This document shows positions 44,148-57,189 of a stretch of DNA of 64,000 nt, one piece after another. The stretch's first letter is position 1. Every line of letters begins with the position of its first letter. A program made the translations under genes and the position numbers. Below the pieces are notes generated by a model. The model saw only the letters and a program-made list of their open reading frames with translations, was not told where the DNA came from and made no database searches. The stretch comes from Zopfochytrium polystomum (lineage: Eukaryota; Chytridiomycota; Chytridiomycetes; Chytridiales; Chytridiaceae): NCBI GenBank assembly GCA_025765615.1, contig JAIVFJ010000039.1, positions 186,001-250,000 of the forward strand, given 5' to 3'.

Positions 44148-44590
44148 TGGGGAGCCGCTTCCGACGCTGCCGCACCAGGACAGCGCCAAATCAACGATTA
44201 TTGAAGATTAATAATGCCGATGCCGCAGGCCAAGCCGCAAAAATGATCTTGGCCGTAGAGATGGACGCGGCGGAGTCGAAGATAAAAGAAATGGTGATCG
44301 CGACGACGGAATCGCTGTTTTTCTATGCTGTTGCGACGGCGGAAGTCCATGGTAGCCGCCGGGTGATCGATGTTGATGGTGTTGCCGAGGAGATGAAGTT
44401 GTATTTCGCGTGGCGGTGGCCCTGCCGCCGAAAATGATTTGGCGATCGCGGCCGAACGTCACGGCAGCGAAGTACGGATGGGATGGGATGGGTGGTGGAT
44501 GAATGGAAGTTGGCGATGAGAAGGCCCATTATGGACTCCTGATCACGAAGAGCTGGCACCGGAGGGGAATTGGGCAACAGTCACCTGTGC
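44148..44590 (+). repeat. R1 dispersed repeat, copy 2
   Basis: Shorter copy of the repeat at 9840-10495, same orientation. Shared stretches include TATTGAAGATTAATAATGCC-like, GTGATCGCGA, ATCGATGTTGATGGTGTTGC and CTCCTGATCACGAAGAGCTG. Confidence 0.6.
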
Positions 44591-46318
44591 ACGAAGAGTT
44601 TCTTGAAGAATTAGGGAAGAGACAGAGAGAATCTGTCGCGGATGACCATAAATTAGAAGGCTGACGCAATCTGCGTTTTTCCTTTGGCGTCGATTGTGGG
44701 TAAACAGGAAATGACAGCCCCTTTCACCTCATCCACTGCGTTGCCTCATACGCACATCTTTGGCCAGGCCGATTGACGCCAAAGAACCTCTGCTGCGGGC
44801 TGAGCGCCCGTCAATCACGCCCGTGGTGGACGCGCCTTCGGCTTGCTTCTGACTGCGGGTCGCATTCAAGACCAACTGCACAATAATGGTTGCAGTGGTG
44901 AGTGCGGCAACGGCACAACGCCGCCAAGTTCCGTGCCTGGTGGCGTTGGGTGGTGATGCTGACGGCATTGCCACCAAGGAGGGTCAGCAGTTTGGGCTAA
45001 AGAGCCATCAATAGTGAACTATAATAGAGACTTCATCCAGGTGTCACCTCAGCAAACCCACCCCATGCGCTACAGACTTACAGGGTCAGCAGAAGTGGAA
45101 CGTGACCGTAGAGCTCCTTCTCTGTTCATGCTGGCCAAGACTTCTTAGTTCCCTCCAGTTCTGCGCCACTCGCACGCTCGAGGGCTGCCTGTAGCAAGTT
45201 CTGTCGGTCCTGGTGTAGCCGGTGCTTGGGTCGTCAATGATACTTAGTGTCGTCCAGGAGGGCCAAAGGGAAGGGGGGACGAACGTGTCCCCGAGGTTAT
45301 GGGCTGCATCGCTCATCCCGTAGCAGCTCGCTTGCGGGCAAGTCTCAACCGTTTAAATGTCGTGGCCCCAAGTCTCTCGTTCTGTTTGTCTCTGTCTCAA
45401 CGAGATTCTTGAGAATAGGTGAGTGACACCCCATCCCTGTCCCATCTCGATCAGACGAAGGCGTCGTGGACATGAACCCTTGCCCACCCTATCAATCGAC
45501 CTGCCCTGCAATTTGAAGGCTTTCGGCCTCGACATCGCGAATCTGTAATTGCTGCGGCCACGCGACCATACAAGGCGGGCCACAGCCACCATCGCGACCA
45601 CCTACAGTCACCGCGGTGGCAGTGTCACTACAGTCATCCCTTTGACCTGCGGCACCTTATCGCGATCATCCGACATTCCATCAATCTTCCCGCCACTGTC
45701 GCGGCCGAAGGCATCGGAAAACAACATCACGGCGGCTCCGCCGCCTTTCTTACCCTCATGTTCGCGTAGATCACGTGACTTCCGCGAAGAAACTCGTCTT
45801 TCTCCCTTTCTCTCTCTCTCCCACTCGCCCCCTCTCCCTCATTTCCTTATTCTTGACAACCTGCAGAGGTTTTAACTTCGAGTTACCTTTGATTACTTTC
45901 TTCCCATCCCTCATAGTCCAGGAGCAGTTTATCAAGGTTTAGATCATTTCTTCCGTCAGCAAATAAAGAAACTCGATAACAGGTTTTCTGCGTTTTGGAT
46001 TACGTTTTTACTGTGGCTCACAGTCCTGAGGCGATTTATTCAGGTAATCTGCATTTTGAATTTCTTTCTCTTCGCCACTCAGTAGTCTATGGCGAGCAAA
46101 GGTCAAGGAGTGAGGAGCCCACAGGCTTCAGCTGGCTGCCCAAAATTTTGGCTTGGACCAACTGGCTCTGTTGCCTGCAGTGGGTCCACAGTCTACCTGC
46201 ACCACCAACCCAGACCCAAGCAATACACTTTTCCTTTCCATTACTACCGGCCAAGCACTGGTACCCATAGATGGTAAGTGATAGATTTCTAGGAGCAGTA
46301 AGCTGTATTGGGAGAGAG
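44591..46318. other. Long spacer upstream of the channel gene
   Basis: Contains R2 copy 2 and two minus-strand open frames (44970-44729 and 45316-45086, the latter opening 'MSDAAHNLGDTFVPPSLWPS') that have no recognisable family and are left uncalled. CT-rich sequence at 45780-45850 and a T-rich stretch with AATAAAGAAA near 45962 may belong to the promoter or leader of the channel gene. An alternative upstream exon ending at GTAAGT (46274) is possible. Confidence 0.4.
45003..45092 (+). repeat. R2 short dispersed repeat, copy 2
   Basis: Matches 6178-6262: CATCAATRGTGAAC, then CCAGGTRTCACCTCAGCAAA, then CCCATGCRCTAC.GACTTACAG. Confidence 0.55.
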
Positions 46319-49300
46319 ATGGAGTCTGCAACACAATTGCTGGTGTTACTCACAGACGCCCACATACAGACATCAAAGCCATCAACTGCAGGCTCACGCG
46401 TGGGGACAGCATCCCAGTCGTCTCCTCCTGGCCCACGTAATGACCGGCATCTGCAGATTGGGGACGAGATCATACTTTTCTCTGAGGGCAGCAGCCTCCT
46501 CTTTGCAGATGGCCTCCTTAAAAAGCGGGCTTATGCTCTTGACAACTGGAACCCACGACATGCCTCCAATGGCGATTTGAACAAGTGCGTTTTCCGCATC
46601 CTTCCCCAGCTCTCCTACAAGGAAAATAGGGTATGGAACGTCTTTTTTAGCCTCAAAGCAATCTGGCAGATGTCGATGTATAATGACGACTACCAAGCTT
46701 TTTCGTGCCGCAGTTGAACAAGATGTTGATGGCGACCTTTTTTTTTTCAGTGCACTTCAGCGTAATCATGCTCCTCGGGCAGGCGTGGATAGCTCCTTCA
46801 TTGAAGAGCTTAAAATGTCTGCGATCATAGAACAGGAAGCAAATGATGTGGAATGTCAGAGGCTTCGTGGAAAGCCAGGTTAGGCTAACGTGCTATAACC
46901 ATCATTGCTCACGATTTCAAAGTGATTTATGGAAGCGTGATTCAACTTTTCAACATGCATTGCAAGAGGTTCCTTTGTGTGAATCCAAAGCGAACCTGTG
47001 TGAACGAACCAACAAGCATGGCTGTTGATATTGATCGCAACATGAAGCGAGAATGCCTGTTCCGCATTCTGCCAAAGTTTAGAATTCGGGCTGAAGGAGA
47101 GCCTGTTCGAGTTGGAGATGCCATCGTTTTGAAGTCTTTGACAACGGAAGGACACTTGAGTGTGGCAAGATTTTCCATGATGAACGAACATATTGGTATG
47201 GAAGTTCACGAAGCAGCAGCATCATCCTACAAGCATGGCTGGACAATGAAGCTATTTCAGCCCACGTTCTCGCAACAGCCTTCATCGCAACTATTACCCT
47301 CTTCAAGCCAATCAAGTCGTGTCATTCATGGGGGCTACTTCATCAGGCTTTACCACAAAGAAAAGGAGGCATACATGATGTGCCAGTCACTATTGTCACT
47401 AGCCTTAAGCAACTACGATGCGGCAGGTTTTGATGAGCAAAAAGTGCAACTGCTTGAGTACAAGTACGATCCCCTGAATCCTCAAGACAGCAAATCGAGT
47501 CTTGTGGTTTGGCAGATTGAATTTGCAAATGCTTACACTGGTGATGCCATCGAGTGGAACAAGCCTGTGAGACTCCGCCATGCCTCTTCAAATCTCTACC
47601 TGGCAGTCTTAAAAGATCAAGAGTTCCCATTGCTATCTGGGGAACTGTCCTATGTTGTCGATCTAATCAATCGACCATCTGGTGATGAAAGAAATGACCC
47701 GACATTGTTTCAGTTTGCAAATGTCAATTCAGAAAGCACTCAGTTAAGCGCTTCAGCATACACAAGGATCCGCCATATTCAAACTGGTGCATGGCTGCAT
47801 GCAGCAGGATCGTTTCGATTGGATTCCCGGGGGCGTTCAGGCCCTGGTATTGGTGGAGTGCCTCTTTCTGTTCAGAGTGACTTCAATAAGTACCATATTG
47901 TTGCAACAAGTAACGCCCACTTGGATGACTGTGCGTAAGTGGTCATCAAGACATTAAACTTACATCTGTCGAAGATTTCTCCCTATCCATTGTCGACCAG
48001 GATTTAATGGATAAAATTCGTTTTGTGAAGGGAATGACACCATGGCTGATAAAAACAATTTCGAAACCCCGATTTAAGCCAGAGGGATCCTTGCGATATC
48101 CCTTTGGGCCACGAGAGCTAAAAACCTTGACCAACATGATGGTTTGGCTATTGATCTCAGATTTAGCTAACTTCACTGTTTTAGGTTGCACTTATTTACT
48201 TCTGCACGAGATCCACTACTGTTGATCCTTTCAAACGCGAAGGCAGCCCTATTCTTTGTAAGACCCCAAGTCAATTTGCTAAACTAATACAATCAAAGTG
48301 CATCAAACGCTCCTCCGTGAATGCTCCATCATCGAAGCTGTTCTGAAACTCCTTCAGGTCCCAATGGATCTTGAGCAGCGCCGCACAATCAGGGTTGCGT
48401 ATGAAGAGTTGAGGATTAGAGAGGGAAGTGATCGACTGTCTGTCTTGAGCGCCGAAAATATAGTTGTCCCTCCCCTCTCAGTTCAAGACTCCGCTGTTGA
48501 TGATTCTCAAGAGTCGCTTCAAGCAAACTCCCTTGAGCGTGAAGAATATGTCACCACACTGAGTGCGCTGAAAGCTGGAGATGAGCCTGGGCTTGCTGCA
48601 ATATTTCGTCATATCTACAGGCTCCTTAAGCAATTTCTCCTTGGCAGTGATCATGAGAACCAAGTTCATGTCGCAACAGCATTCGACACTTTTTTGAATC
48701 ACTTGGATCTAAAGGTTGGAGCAGCAGACACCCTGATGCAGCTCATCGAGGGAAACCCAAGCATAGTTCAATCTATTGATCAGCAGCAGATTCTTCATTT
48801 TGTGAATCTTCTGATCCGAGATAGGAATCCGTCTTGTGTAAATTTTTTGATTGCACTCTGTCATTGCGACGGAATGTCCATTCCATCACACCAAGAGTTT
48901 ATTGCCAAGCATATTCTTGGAAGTGAGCAGATGAACCAGTCAGGAGTGCATGAAGACTCCCCATCACATCTATTTAGAACACGAATTGCATCTGGTGGTG
49001 GATTGGAAGTCCTTCCGCCAGCTGGTTTTGGTCAACCAGCATGGATCCCTCTGGTTGACCTATTTTCATCACAGCTAAAAAGGCCCCGAAATAAGTCAGC
49101 AGGATTTGATGGCTCAGGACCTTTGCGGCGGAGATTTGGAGGATCAGGCAGTGGATCCTTTTCAAAAAAGATGACACCAGGATCACCACTAGCAAACAAC
49201 GAAGCCACAGCAGAAATAGCTGAATACTTTGCTGCTCTTATCAAACTGTATCATGCACTCTGCTTGGGACATAACGCGACTGTAGTCTCTTGGATGGTAG

Positions 49301-52300
49301 ATACTTGGAAAGTTATTTCTCTTCGAAAGTGCGAAGTCGTTTTGTACGATGAAAATCTTCCACCAGCCCTTCGAGCGCAATTTTGCGACTTGCTGACAGG
49401 TTTCTCCTTTTTGTTTGCATTGGCTTTGAACATTCAACTGATACAGTTTTAAGTGCTGTTTGTGGATAAGTTTCCAATTTCCCCATCTATTGCAGATTTT
49501 ATCTTCCCTGTCAATACCATTGAAAACCGACCTTCTCTACGCTATATACTCGAGGATGCTGCTCTTGAGGATGGAAAGTTGGAAGTAGAGAGACTCTCTG
49601 CTGTGACTGGATGGCTATCACAGTTCCTGAGCCAGCAGACACAGCACTTGCAGGAAGACAAAGAGCAGAATGAATTGGTTTTGAGCTCGCTGAAATTACT
49701 AAAACAGTTAGTAGCATTCGGCTTCGTCCAGGAGGAGAATGACATAATTTCATTGTTTTTGAACTTGACGGAGATTCTTGATGGAACCACTGATCTGAGG
49801 TTTGTTTTGTTTGCATGTTTGATTACTTGTAAGACTGAACAAGGTACTTAAAGGGATATGGAAATGAAAGAAGCCTGGAGTCAACTGGATCGGAGAGAAC
49901 TCGCACGTGACCCATGGTTCACAGTTGATCGTTTTGAAATGAATGAAATCAACTCTCCTATCATTAATGCAAAGATCGAAATCTGTGCTATAATGGAAAA
50001 CCTTCTTCGATTACGACTAGAAATGCGAGTTTACATGTTCTTGCACCACTGGTACAAATTCTTTAAGTAAGTTAATAGCATCCTTGTGAGCATCCTTGGT
50101 GGAATATACAGTGACCTGAGTTGAAGGCAGGATGGGTTCAAAGCAAAAAAAGGGTCCTTGTCACTCACTGCTGAAGACTCTTCCTTGGGTTTTAAGGATG
50201 CCCAAACTCTATTCAAGTCAATCATGGAGGATACAGCATACTTCAAGTTGAATGATCGACTGAGCCCAATCTGTTTGGACTTGCTGCAGTATGAAAGCCC
50301 AAGGCTGAAGAAGAGATCTATTCGAATGCTTCATCGGCTGCATTCTTCTGTTGAGGAAATCTTGCAGCTCCTCCGAATTTCCCTTCTTATCAACGATAAT
50401 ACCTACCAAACCTCCTATGATTGGATGAAAACACAGATTAGTGTTTTCATTGAATATGGTGTTGGTACGCCTGCAGCTGTCGATTACTTTGATGGAACAA
50501 TCATCGGTGGCATTTCAGAGAGTTCTGCTGCTATAATGCAGAAAGTGCTTCAGGATTTTGGTCACCTTTGTGTTGCAGGCAGCTCAACTACAGGAGATAC
50601 TGTTGAGGATGAGGTCGTTTGTGCACCGGGTTCTGATTCTCCACACTCCGACAGAATGAGGCAGTGGTGCCTTCGTAATCTGGGTGTTTATGGCTGGATT
50701 CTAGCTTTAATCAAGAATCGTGTCACACATTCACTTGCAATGGCCAATAAGCGCATTGCAGCACGATCATCTAGTGCCGCTCGAGGGAGGAGATCGCTTT
50801 CAAGAGACTCAGTTCATAGTGCCGGAAGCCAGAATGATCTTGCCGAACACTCAGACACACACTCCCGAACGACCAGCCCTGACGTAGGACAGTTCTCCAC
50901 TGGTCCAGCAGTGCAGTCAGAGCTCCTCCTTGCGATTTTTCAGTTTATCTTCTATTATGCAAATGGCAACAAGGAACACCAATCTACAGTTTTTGAAGAC
51001 TTTGACTTACTCCTGGAAGCTACTCATCCATCTCGAAGTGGAGCTTCTTTGATGGTGTCTGCCTCATGTGTTTCATACCTTGGTAGAATCTTCTCCCAAA
51101 GTGTGAGCCTTTGCCTTCGAATCACTGAGGATCATATTCGGCGGGTTCTTCAGCTTTCTGGGGGAGTTCGTGGCGAGTACTTTGAGCTTCTGCGTTGCAT
51201 AATTAAACCAGAAGGAAAAATCATCAAGAAAAATCAGCAGGCAGTAATGAAACTGCTCCTGGAGAAAAAACGACTTTACGCAAACATGGATGACCTGTTG
51301 TCCAGATTTGCAGTTATCACAGTTAAAAACGACGATGATGGTGAAGATGATGAAGAAGAAAGTCTTGAGAAGAGGAAGCTCTCAGCTACCGCCAAGAAGC
51401 TGCGAGTGGCCACCAGCCGAAAGAACAGCACCTTGCCCTCCTCCATCACTCCCAAAAAGGCTTCAGAAGACCAATCTGCTTCCCTTGACTACTATGCAGA
51501 ATTGTTGAAGACAATAGCTTTGTGCTGTGAAGAGAAGAACTATATTCTTCAGTCTGTAAGTGTAGCTTTTTTTAAATGCAATCACTTCTAAACCCTGGAT
51601 TCAGATGGGCCAAACTATACTGTCGATAGATCAGATCCTGAACATTTTGAAGGTCGACATATGCCCTCGATCGTTGAAGCGTTCTTTGATCAAGTTCCTA
51701 GTTTTTGTCCACATTGCCACTTCAGATGATGATGACGCCCAAAATAAAGCAAGAAATCAATTGGAGAAGGACAAGAGAGTCTGGAACGAACTAAAGCAGA
51801 TCTCGCACCTCGTCCGCACTGCAGCCGAATCCTCATCAACAACAGAGACCACCACAATTGACTCGGTTGCCTATTTTGTTTTTGAACCAGGGCTTTTACT
51901 TGTCTTAAATTTCTTCAAGGTCTGCTGCAACTCTTCACATTTGGAGGAGGAATGGGAATTTGTCGAAATCGCAGAGGAACTTGTTGACAATTTGGTCTGC
52001 CTTGCCAAGTCCATAAAGGGAATGACTCCTACTGATCGGCGATACCGTCATCGAGTTCTACTTTGCATTGATTCTCTGAAATTTGCCGGGTTCTATGGGA
52101 AGGATGCAGATGGGGACGAACTTAAATTGGCTGATTCTCTTCGTGAAGTGGAGTACTTGGACAGTGGCATGAACACTCCAGTGAACGCATCACCCCATAT
52201 ATCAACAACGCAGTTGCTGGTTTCTGCAACAGACTGCCTAATTGAGGGAAATGATGATGGTTTGAACTTAGCACTGCAAGAAATGGTCCGCTTACTTTCA

Positions 52301-55300
52301 GAGGACAAAGGCTTGAAAAGCCTTCAAATGGATGAATTTAACGAGCTGGGTAGGTCTCTTAAATGCACCTTGCCAATCTGACTTCAATCAGCGAGGAAGT
52401 TTGACCTGCAAACAGAAAAGCAATTGTCACAATTTGAAAGAAGGCTGGTCAACGGACCCACTGAATCACTAATCAAGTACTTGGATGAGTCAGTTGGCTC
52501 TTCTACCGATATGTCTAATCAGTACAAAACGAGTCGCCGCAGCCGCAAGAGTAATCGAAAACCAGATAATAGTTCATTAACTGAAGTCTTACTTGGTGCC
52601 CAAAAGGACGAGGTCTATGATGTAAAAACACTCAGGATTTTGGAGCGTTTAGTCGTGCATGAAATCATGGCTCTTGAAACAGTTGACCGCAAAACATTTC
52701 CTGAAAAGTGGGCCCGGCGGGAGAAGAAGAAAATTATGGTGCAGAACCTACTGAACCAGCTGGGCTGCTCACTCATGGCTGAACGCCTACTGACTTCGGA
52801 TAGACCCGGCGTCATCGCAGCATCCCTCCGATTACTGATAGTCCTGCTAGATGGTGGAAACAAGAATGTTCAAGAAACCTTGGAATCCTACTGGCTCGGG
52901 ACTCGAGAAGAACGCTTTTTCTATTGCATGCACCAGCGGATCAAGCAAGCAGTGAGTGACCTTCGAGAGGCAAAGTTGCTGTCCTTGGCAGAGGCTCGGC
53001 AAGATGCGCAGAACCTGCGCAGAGGCTCCATTCCTGTTCATCGCGGCCTTCACCTGAAACAACCACGGATTGCCGCAATCCTGTCAAGACAGGGATCAGA
53101 AACTTCGCTGGGCAGTGGATCCAATATTGAAAGAGTCAAGAAGCAGGCAAGCACAATCGCCGACGATGAGCTTGGACTTGGGTCATCTTTAGCACTATCT
53201 GGGAAAAGCTCTGCAACTTTAGCACTTACAACAGCTGACGATGATCCAAGCATAGCAGGATCTGGGGGAGTTGAAGATGGAGAGTATGGTGTTATTCGAT
53301 CAATAATGCGACTACTGCAGCTGTTGGTGGAAGGCCATAACTACCGTATTCAGGAGTATATGCGTGTCCAACCTGACAATATTAAAACGTTTGATATTGT
53401 TAAGTACGTCGTGGATTACCTCCATGCTGTGCTTCCTTTGGCCTCAGATCAGGTCATGCCTTTGATCATCCAAGTGTTTGACACTATAATTGACCTTGCT
53501 CAGGTGATTTTGTTTCAGGTGGAGGCAGTTCTAAGGCAAATTTTTTTTTCAAAATAGGGATGTGCAAAAAACCAAGTTACCATTTTTAGCGCCAAAGTTG
53601 TAACACCTGTCAATTTCATTCTCACGGAGCCCTTCATCGGTTGCAAGCAAGAGTACGTGAATGAGCTGAAAGGTCACGCTGTTCTGGCCCTCCTTTCTCT
53701 ACTTGAGGATGATTTTGATGGAGAGACCCAGCTAATCTTTCGTGACATGGCAGCTACACTTGATATCAGCTCTGCTGTAGCTAATTTGTGAGTAATTTGT
53801 GAGCACTGAACTGTTTCCTGTGGATTCTGAATTGTTCAACAGAAACTCTCTGTTTGCGGAGTACAATGCAACAAAGAACGTCACAAAACAAGCAAATTCT
53901 GATCATTCGAAAAATGATGATATGCCTGATGCAGACGAGGATGCTGTCCTTGACACTGGCTTTCTCTACTCGATGCTACTATACACTCTTCTACCCTACA
54001 TGAATGAAGAGCAGCGTCAAATTTGCGAGCGAAGCCAGGCTTTTGCATGGTTCAAATCAAAAACTGGGCGCATTGAGATCTTAAGGGAGCTGCAATCAAC
54101 TGGTGAACTCCGTTTGTTCAGTGTGCTATTCCCCATCCCCGAAATCTGCGCCCACATCCGGAAAGACACAAAGTCTCGATTCCTGTGGATGAGAAAAAGG
54201 CATGAAGCTCTCTTCTTCTGGGTAAATCTCCTTTCTAAACGTAATATCAGGGATACTCCTCAAGATAAGATTGAAGATTTTATCAATCAATCTGGTGACA
54301 TCATTTATGAGATCAAAAACCAGGCGCGTGTTGCAGGCAAGAATACTGTCAGCACCAAATTGGTTCTCACTTTCCACTAGGAAACCGCGAGCTGCGTTTG
54401 CTGGCAGAAGGATACGCTTGGTGGTGGCGTGGCGCATACGTTCTGACATTATTTTTGAACATTGGAAATATGCTGTGCATGGTTGGAAATGTAGAAAACA
54501 CTGCCAACGAAGAGATCTACGAAGCAGAAGTCCTTTCTAAGTGTTCAGCAGCATTTGATTACGGTCGCTTATTTCTTGGCCTCCTTCAAATTGTGCTATG
54601 GGTACAAAAATTGGCTGTTGCAGCCTGGAGCTAATTTCTCTTACACAGAGTCTATCTACTGCTGAGTTCATGATAATTCAAGTATGGCCCATTTCGAAAA
54701 CAAGGGATACTGATAGGACTACTGACTTTAACTTCCTCAAACTGTGCAGCTTCCACTTCTTGTCAATCGTCGCCGCATTCGTGAGCAGATTGAGGAACAA
54801 GACCGAGCCAGAAAGCGTAAGGAACAGGCTGGCTGGGTTGATCCAGGCGATAATTCAAATGAAGAACAAATGGAGGAAAGCGCCTTAGATCTTCAGGTTT
54901 GACTCTTGGGCCATTCACACTCAAACTGACCTAACACACAAGAGCCGTCAATTGACTTGGCGGGACTTGGTGTCTGGCTTTTTCAAAGAAGAGAAGGCCT
55001 TGTATCACGCAGCAATGCTCATTCTTGCTGTCCTTGGTCTTCGATTTCCGCCCCTTTACGCCATCCATCTTCTTGACTTCCTTTACCGAGACGAAGTATT
55101 GCAGGGTGTGATCTCTTCAGTCACCCTGAATTGGAGCTCCTTATCCAAAACTGTTCGCAATTTGATTCCCTGATTTTTTTCTGATATTCCTCTCATCAAA
55201 TAGGTTGTTCTGGGTGTAATTATTATCTATGTCTACAGCATGATAGGCTTTGTCTACTTCCGCCAATCCTTCAATGGTGAAGAAGGGCTCTACTGTGACT

Positions 55301-56312
55301 CACTACTGCAATGCTTCATCACTGTCCTCAGTTATGGGTGGGTATTGTAAGCCTTTCTGTGCTTCAACTTACCTTCGCTTTAGTCTGCGTGCAGGCGGTG
55401 GTATTGGTGAGCTGTTGACAGTGCCGGTGCCTGATGGAGAATCCTACGCGGCTCGTATTGTCCTCGATCTGAGTTTCTTCCTGGTGGTGATTGTGTTCCT
55501 TCTTAATGTCATCTTCGGGTTTGTTAAACAACAATTCACATTGAGTTGCTTATTGCTATCTTGCTAGTATCATTTTCGACACGTTTGGTCAGCTGCGAGA
55601 GGAACGAAAAGACATTTCGGACGATTTAAAGAATGCTTGTTATGTTTGCTCCATCAGTGCAAGTGAATTTCAACGTGAAGGGAAAGGATTCGACTATCAT
55701 GTGAAGTATGAACACAATATTTGGTATGAAAAAATAAGGAAACGCTGTGCTTTGAACCAACTAATTTCTCTTCCAAATTACAGGCACTACTTGTTCTTCC
55801 TGGTGCATCTTGAACTCAAGGACAACACTGAGTATACATCCCACGAGTCCTATGTTCATGAGCTCCTATCTCGAAAAGACCTATCCTTTTTCCCTATCAG
55901 TCGTGCAATGTCTTTGAAAGATCGGGAGGAGGGCGACGATTATTCTGAAAGACTCCGAAAGATCGAGGAGAAGATTGCCATGGTGGCCTCTACCACACTG
56001 GCAACCAAAAAGGAGTTTACTGAATCGCTGAAAACCTTACATCTCAAATTGAACGCCGCAGAAGCTGAGCAAGGAAACAAGATTGTGGGCCAGAGCCAAC
56101 AGCTAGCACCACAAGGCGGCCAAAACTCTCCTTTGGCAGCTGCAATGCTCGCAGCTGTTTCTGGAATACGGCTCAAACAAGGTCACCGTGGCTCCATCAG
56201 CGCCAAATTCAATCAAGCTTTGAGCACTCCAGCAGAGCAAAGTGAAGTGCGCATGAGCCAAAGCAGTTCAGGCAGCATCCAGCGGTCAAAGGAAGCGCTG
56301 AACGACAAGTAA
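46319..56312 (+). CDS. IP3-receptor/ryanodine-receptor family intracellular calcium channel
   Basis: Very large gene with about 20 short introns; start uncertain (ATG 46319 chosen). Order: N-terminal trefoil ('IGDEIILFSEGSS' 46452; 'YGSVIQLFNMHCKRFLCVN' 46925), MIR repeats ('GGYFIRLYHKE' 47330; 'TRIRHIQTGAWLHA' 47762), RIH region ('RECSIIEAVLKLLQVP' 48313; 'RHIYRLLKQFLLG' 48605), long helical solenoid, RIH-associated part ('IMRLLQLLVEGHNYRIQEYM' 53305), 'VLFPIPEICAHI' (54122), membrane segments (54420-55570) and the pore. The selectivity filter is 'LRAGGGIGELL' (55385) and the inner helix runs 'NVIFGIIFDTFGQLREER'. Then come a Cys/His finger ('CYVCSISASEF', 'HVKYEHNIWHYLFF') and a coiled coil. 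The pore through finger is unmistakably IP3R-like. IP3-contact residues known from animals appear missing. The family releases Ca2+ from ER or acidic stores as tetramers. The frame at 47935-47950 needs a frameshift or unusual intron. Polyadenylation signals lie at 56374-56384. Confidence 0.9.
55300..55570 (+). other. Pore and selectivity filter exons of the channel
   Basis: 'FITVLSYG' is interrupted by a short intron (about 55339-55382), then 'LRAGGGIGELLTVPVPDGES', then the pore-lining helix 'FFLVVIVFLLNVIFG'. Animal IP3R and RyR filters end GGGVGD or GGGIGD (established). Here the final acidic residue is Glu. Confidence 0.85.
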
Positions 56313-57189
56313 AGTGAAAACACCAAAAATTGAGGAAAAACAGAGGATAGGAAATTTTTTGAAAAGAATACGAAATAAAATAAAAGCTGCTGTTGCACTG
56401 TCAGGTATATCATTGAAATGTAAGGGCTGGAATCAATCTGAGTGAGAGGTGCCATCAGCCTTCTAAACTGTTCATTTCTTTGACGTGGACGGTTGTCATC
56501 AAATTGGGCACATCGCCAAATTCCTGTAGTGACCAACAAAGCGTTAAATTGGCAACGGAGCCATCTCCAGATTGACATCCAAATCCATTTTTGTCAAAAT
56601 CATGGTTTGCTGTGTTTATTCAGACCCTTGTTTGGCGGGCGAGGTTCCCAAATTCTTTCATTTGATTTTGTATTTTGCAAAAGCGTTTGGCAGCATCCCC
56701 CCACTTCCATTTCCAAAATTTTACTAATCAAAAAGTTCATTTTGGAAAATCGAGTGCCAACATGAATTTCCAACTGAGGTTTTCTCCAGTTCAAATGAAA
56801 TGAGGGCACCGGAAATTTTTTCCATTTCAGTACAGTCAAAATTGGGGTGGCCCAATTTGGTCATAAGCTGACGTTCTTGTGGGATATTGAGTTGTATAAG
56901 ACAAGGACTGGACTCATTGTATATATGACTTCCGATAGTCTTAGAGCGAACTATTCTCTTGAAGAAGGTAACAATTCCCCCAGTCACTTTACTTCTGACT
57001 GCAACTGCATTTTGCTGATCCGCTCTTTAAGCTCTTTTCTTGACTGTACCTCCCAATATTTTATTTTGAGTTTGTTCTCGTCTGCCACCGCCCAGTTGGC
57101 ACAGCTTGACTACGATATTTGCACTTACTGATTTTGTGTTCAAAATAATCTAATGACCATCTTCAATGACGAACTGATTCTTGTCTTTG
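56313..57189. other. Convergent spacer
   Basis: AT-rich 3' flanks of the channel gene and the receptor gene. No gene, no clear repeat. Confidence 0.55.
56374..56384 (+). terminator. Overlapping AATAAA polyadenylation signals of the channel gene
   Basis: AATAAAATAAAA, about 65 bp past the stop codon at 56312. Confidence 0.5.

Noticed and set aside
45086..45316. 76-codon minus-strand ORF opening 'MSDAAHNLGD'
   Set aside because: No homology, no polyadenylation signal or partner exon identified; left uncalled.
46087..46473. Minus-strand frame at the 5' end of the channel gene
   Set aside because: It overlaps exon sequence whose plus-strand translation matches the IP3R trefoil ('IGDEIILFSEGSS').
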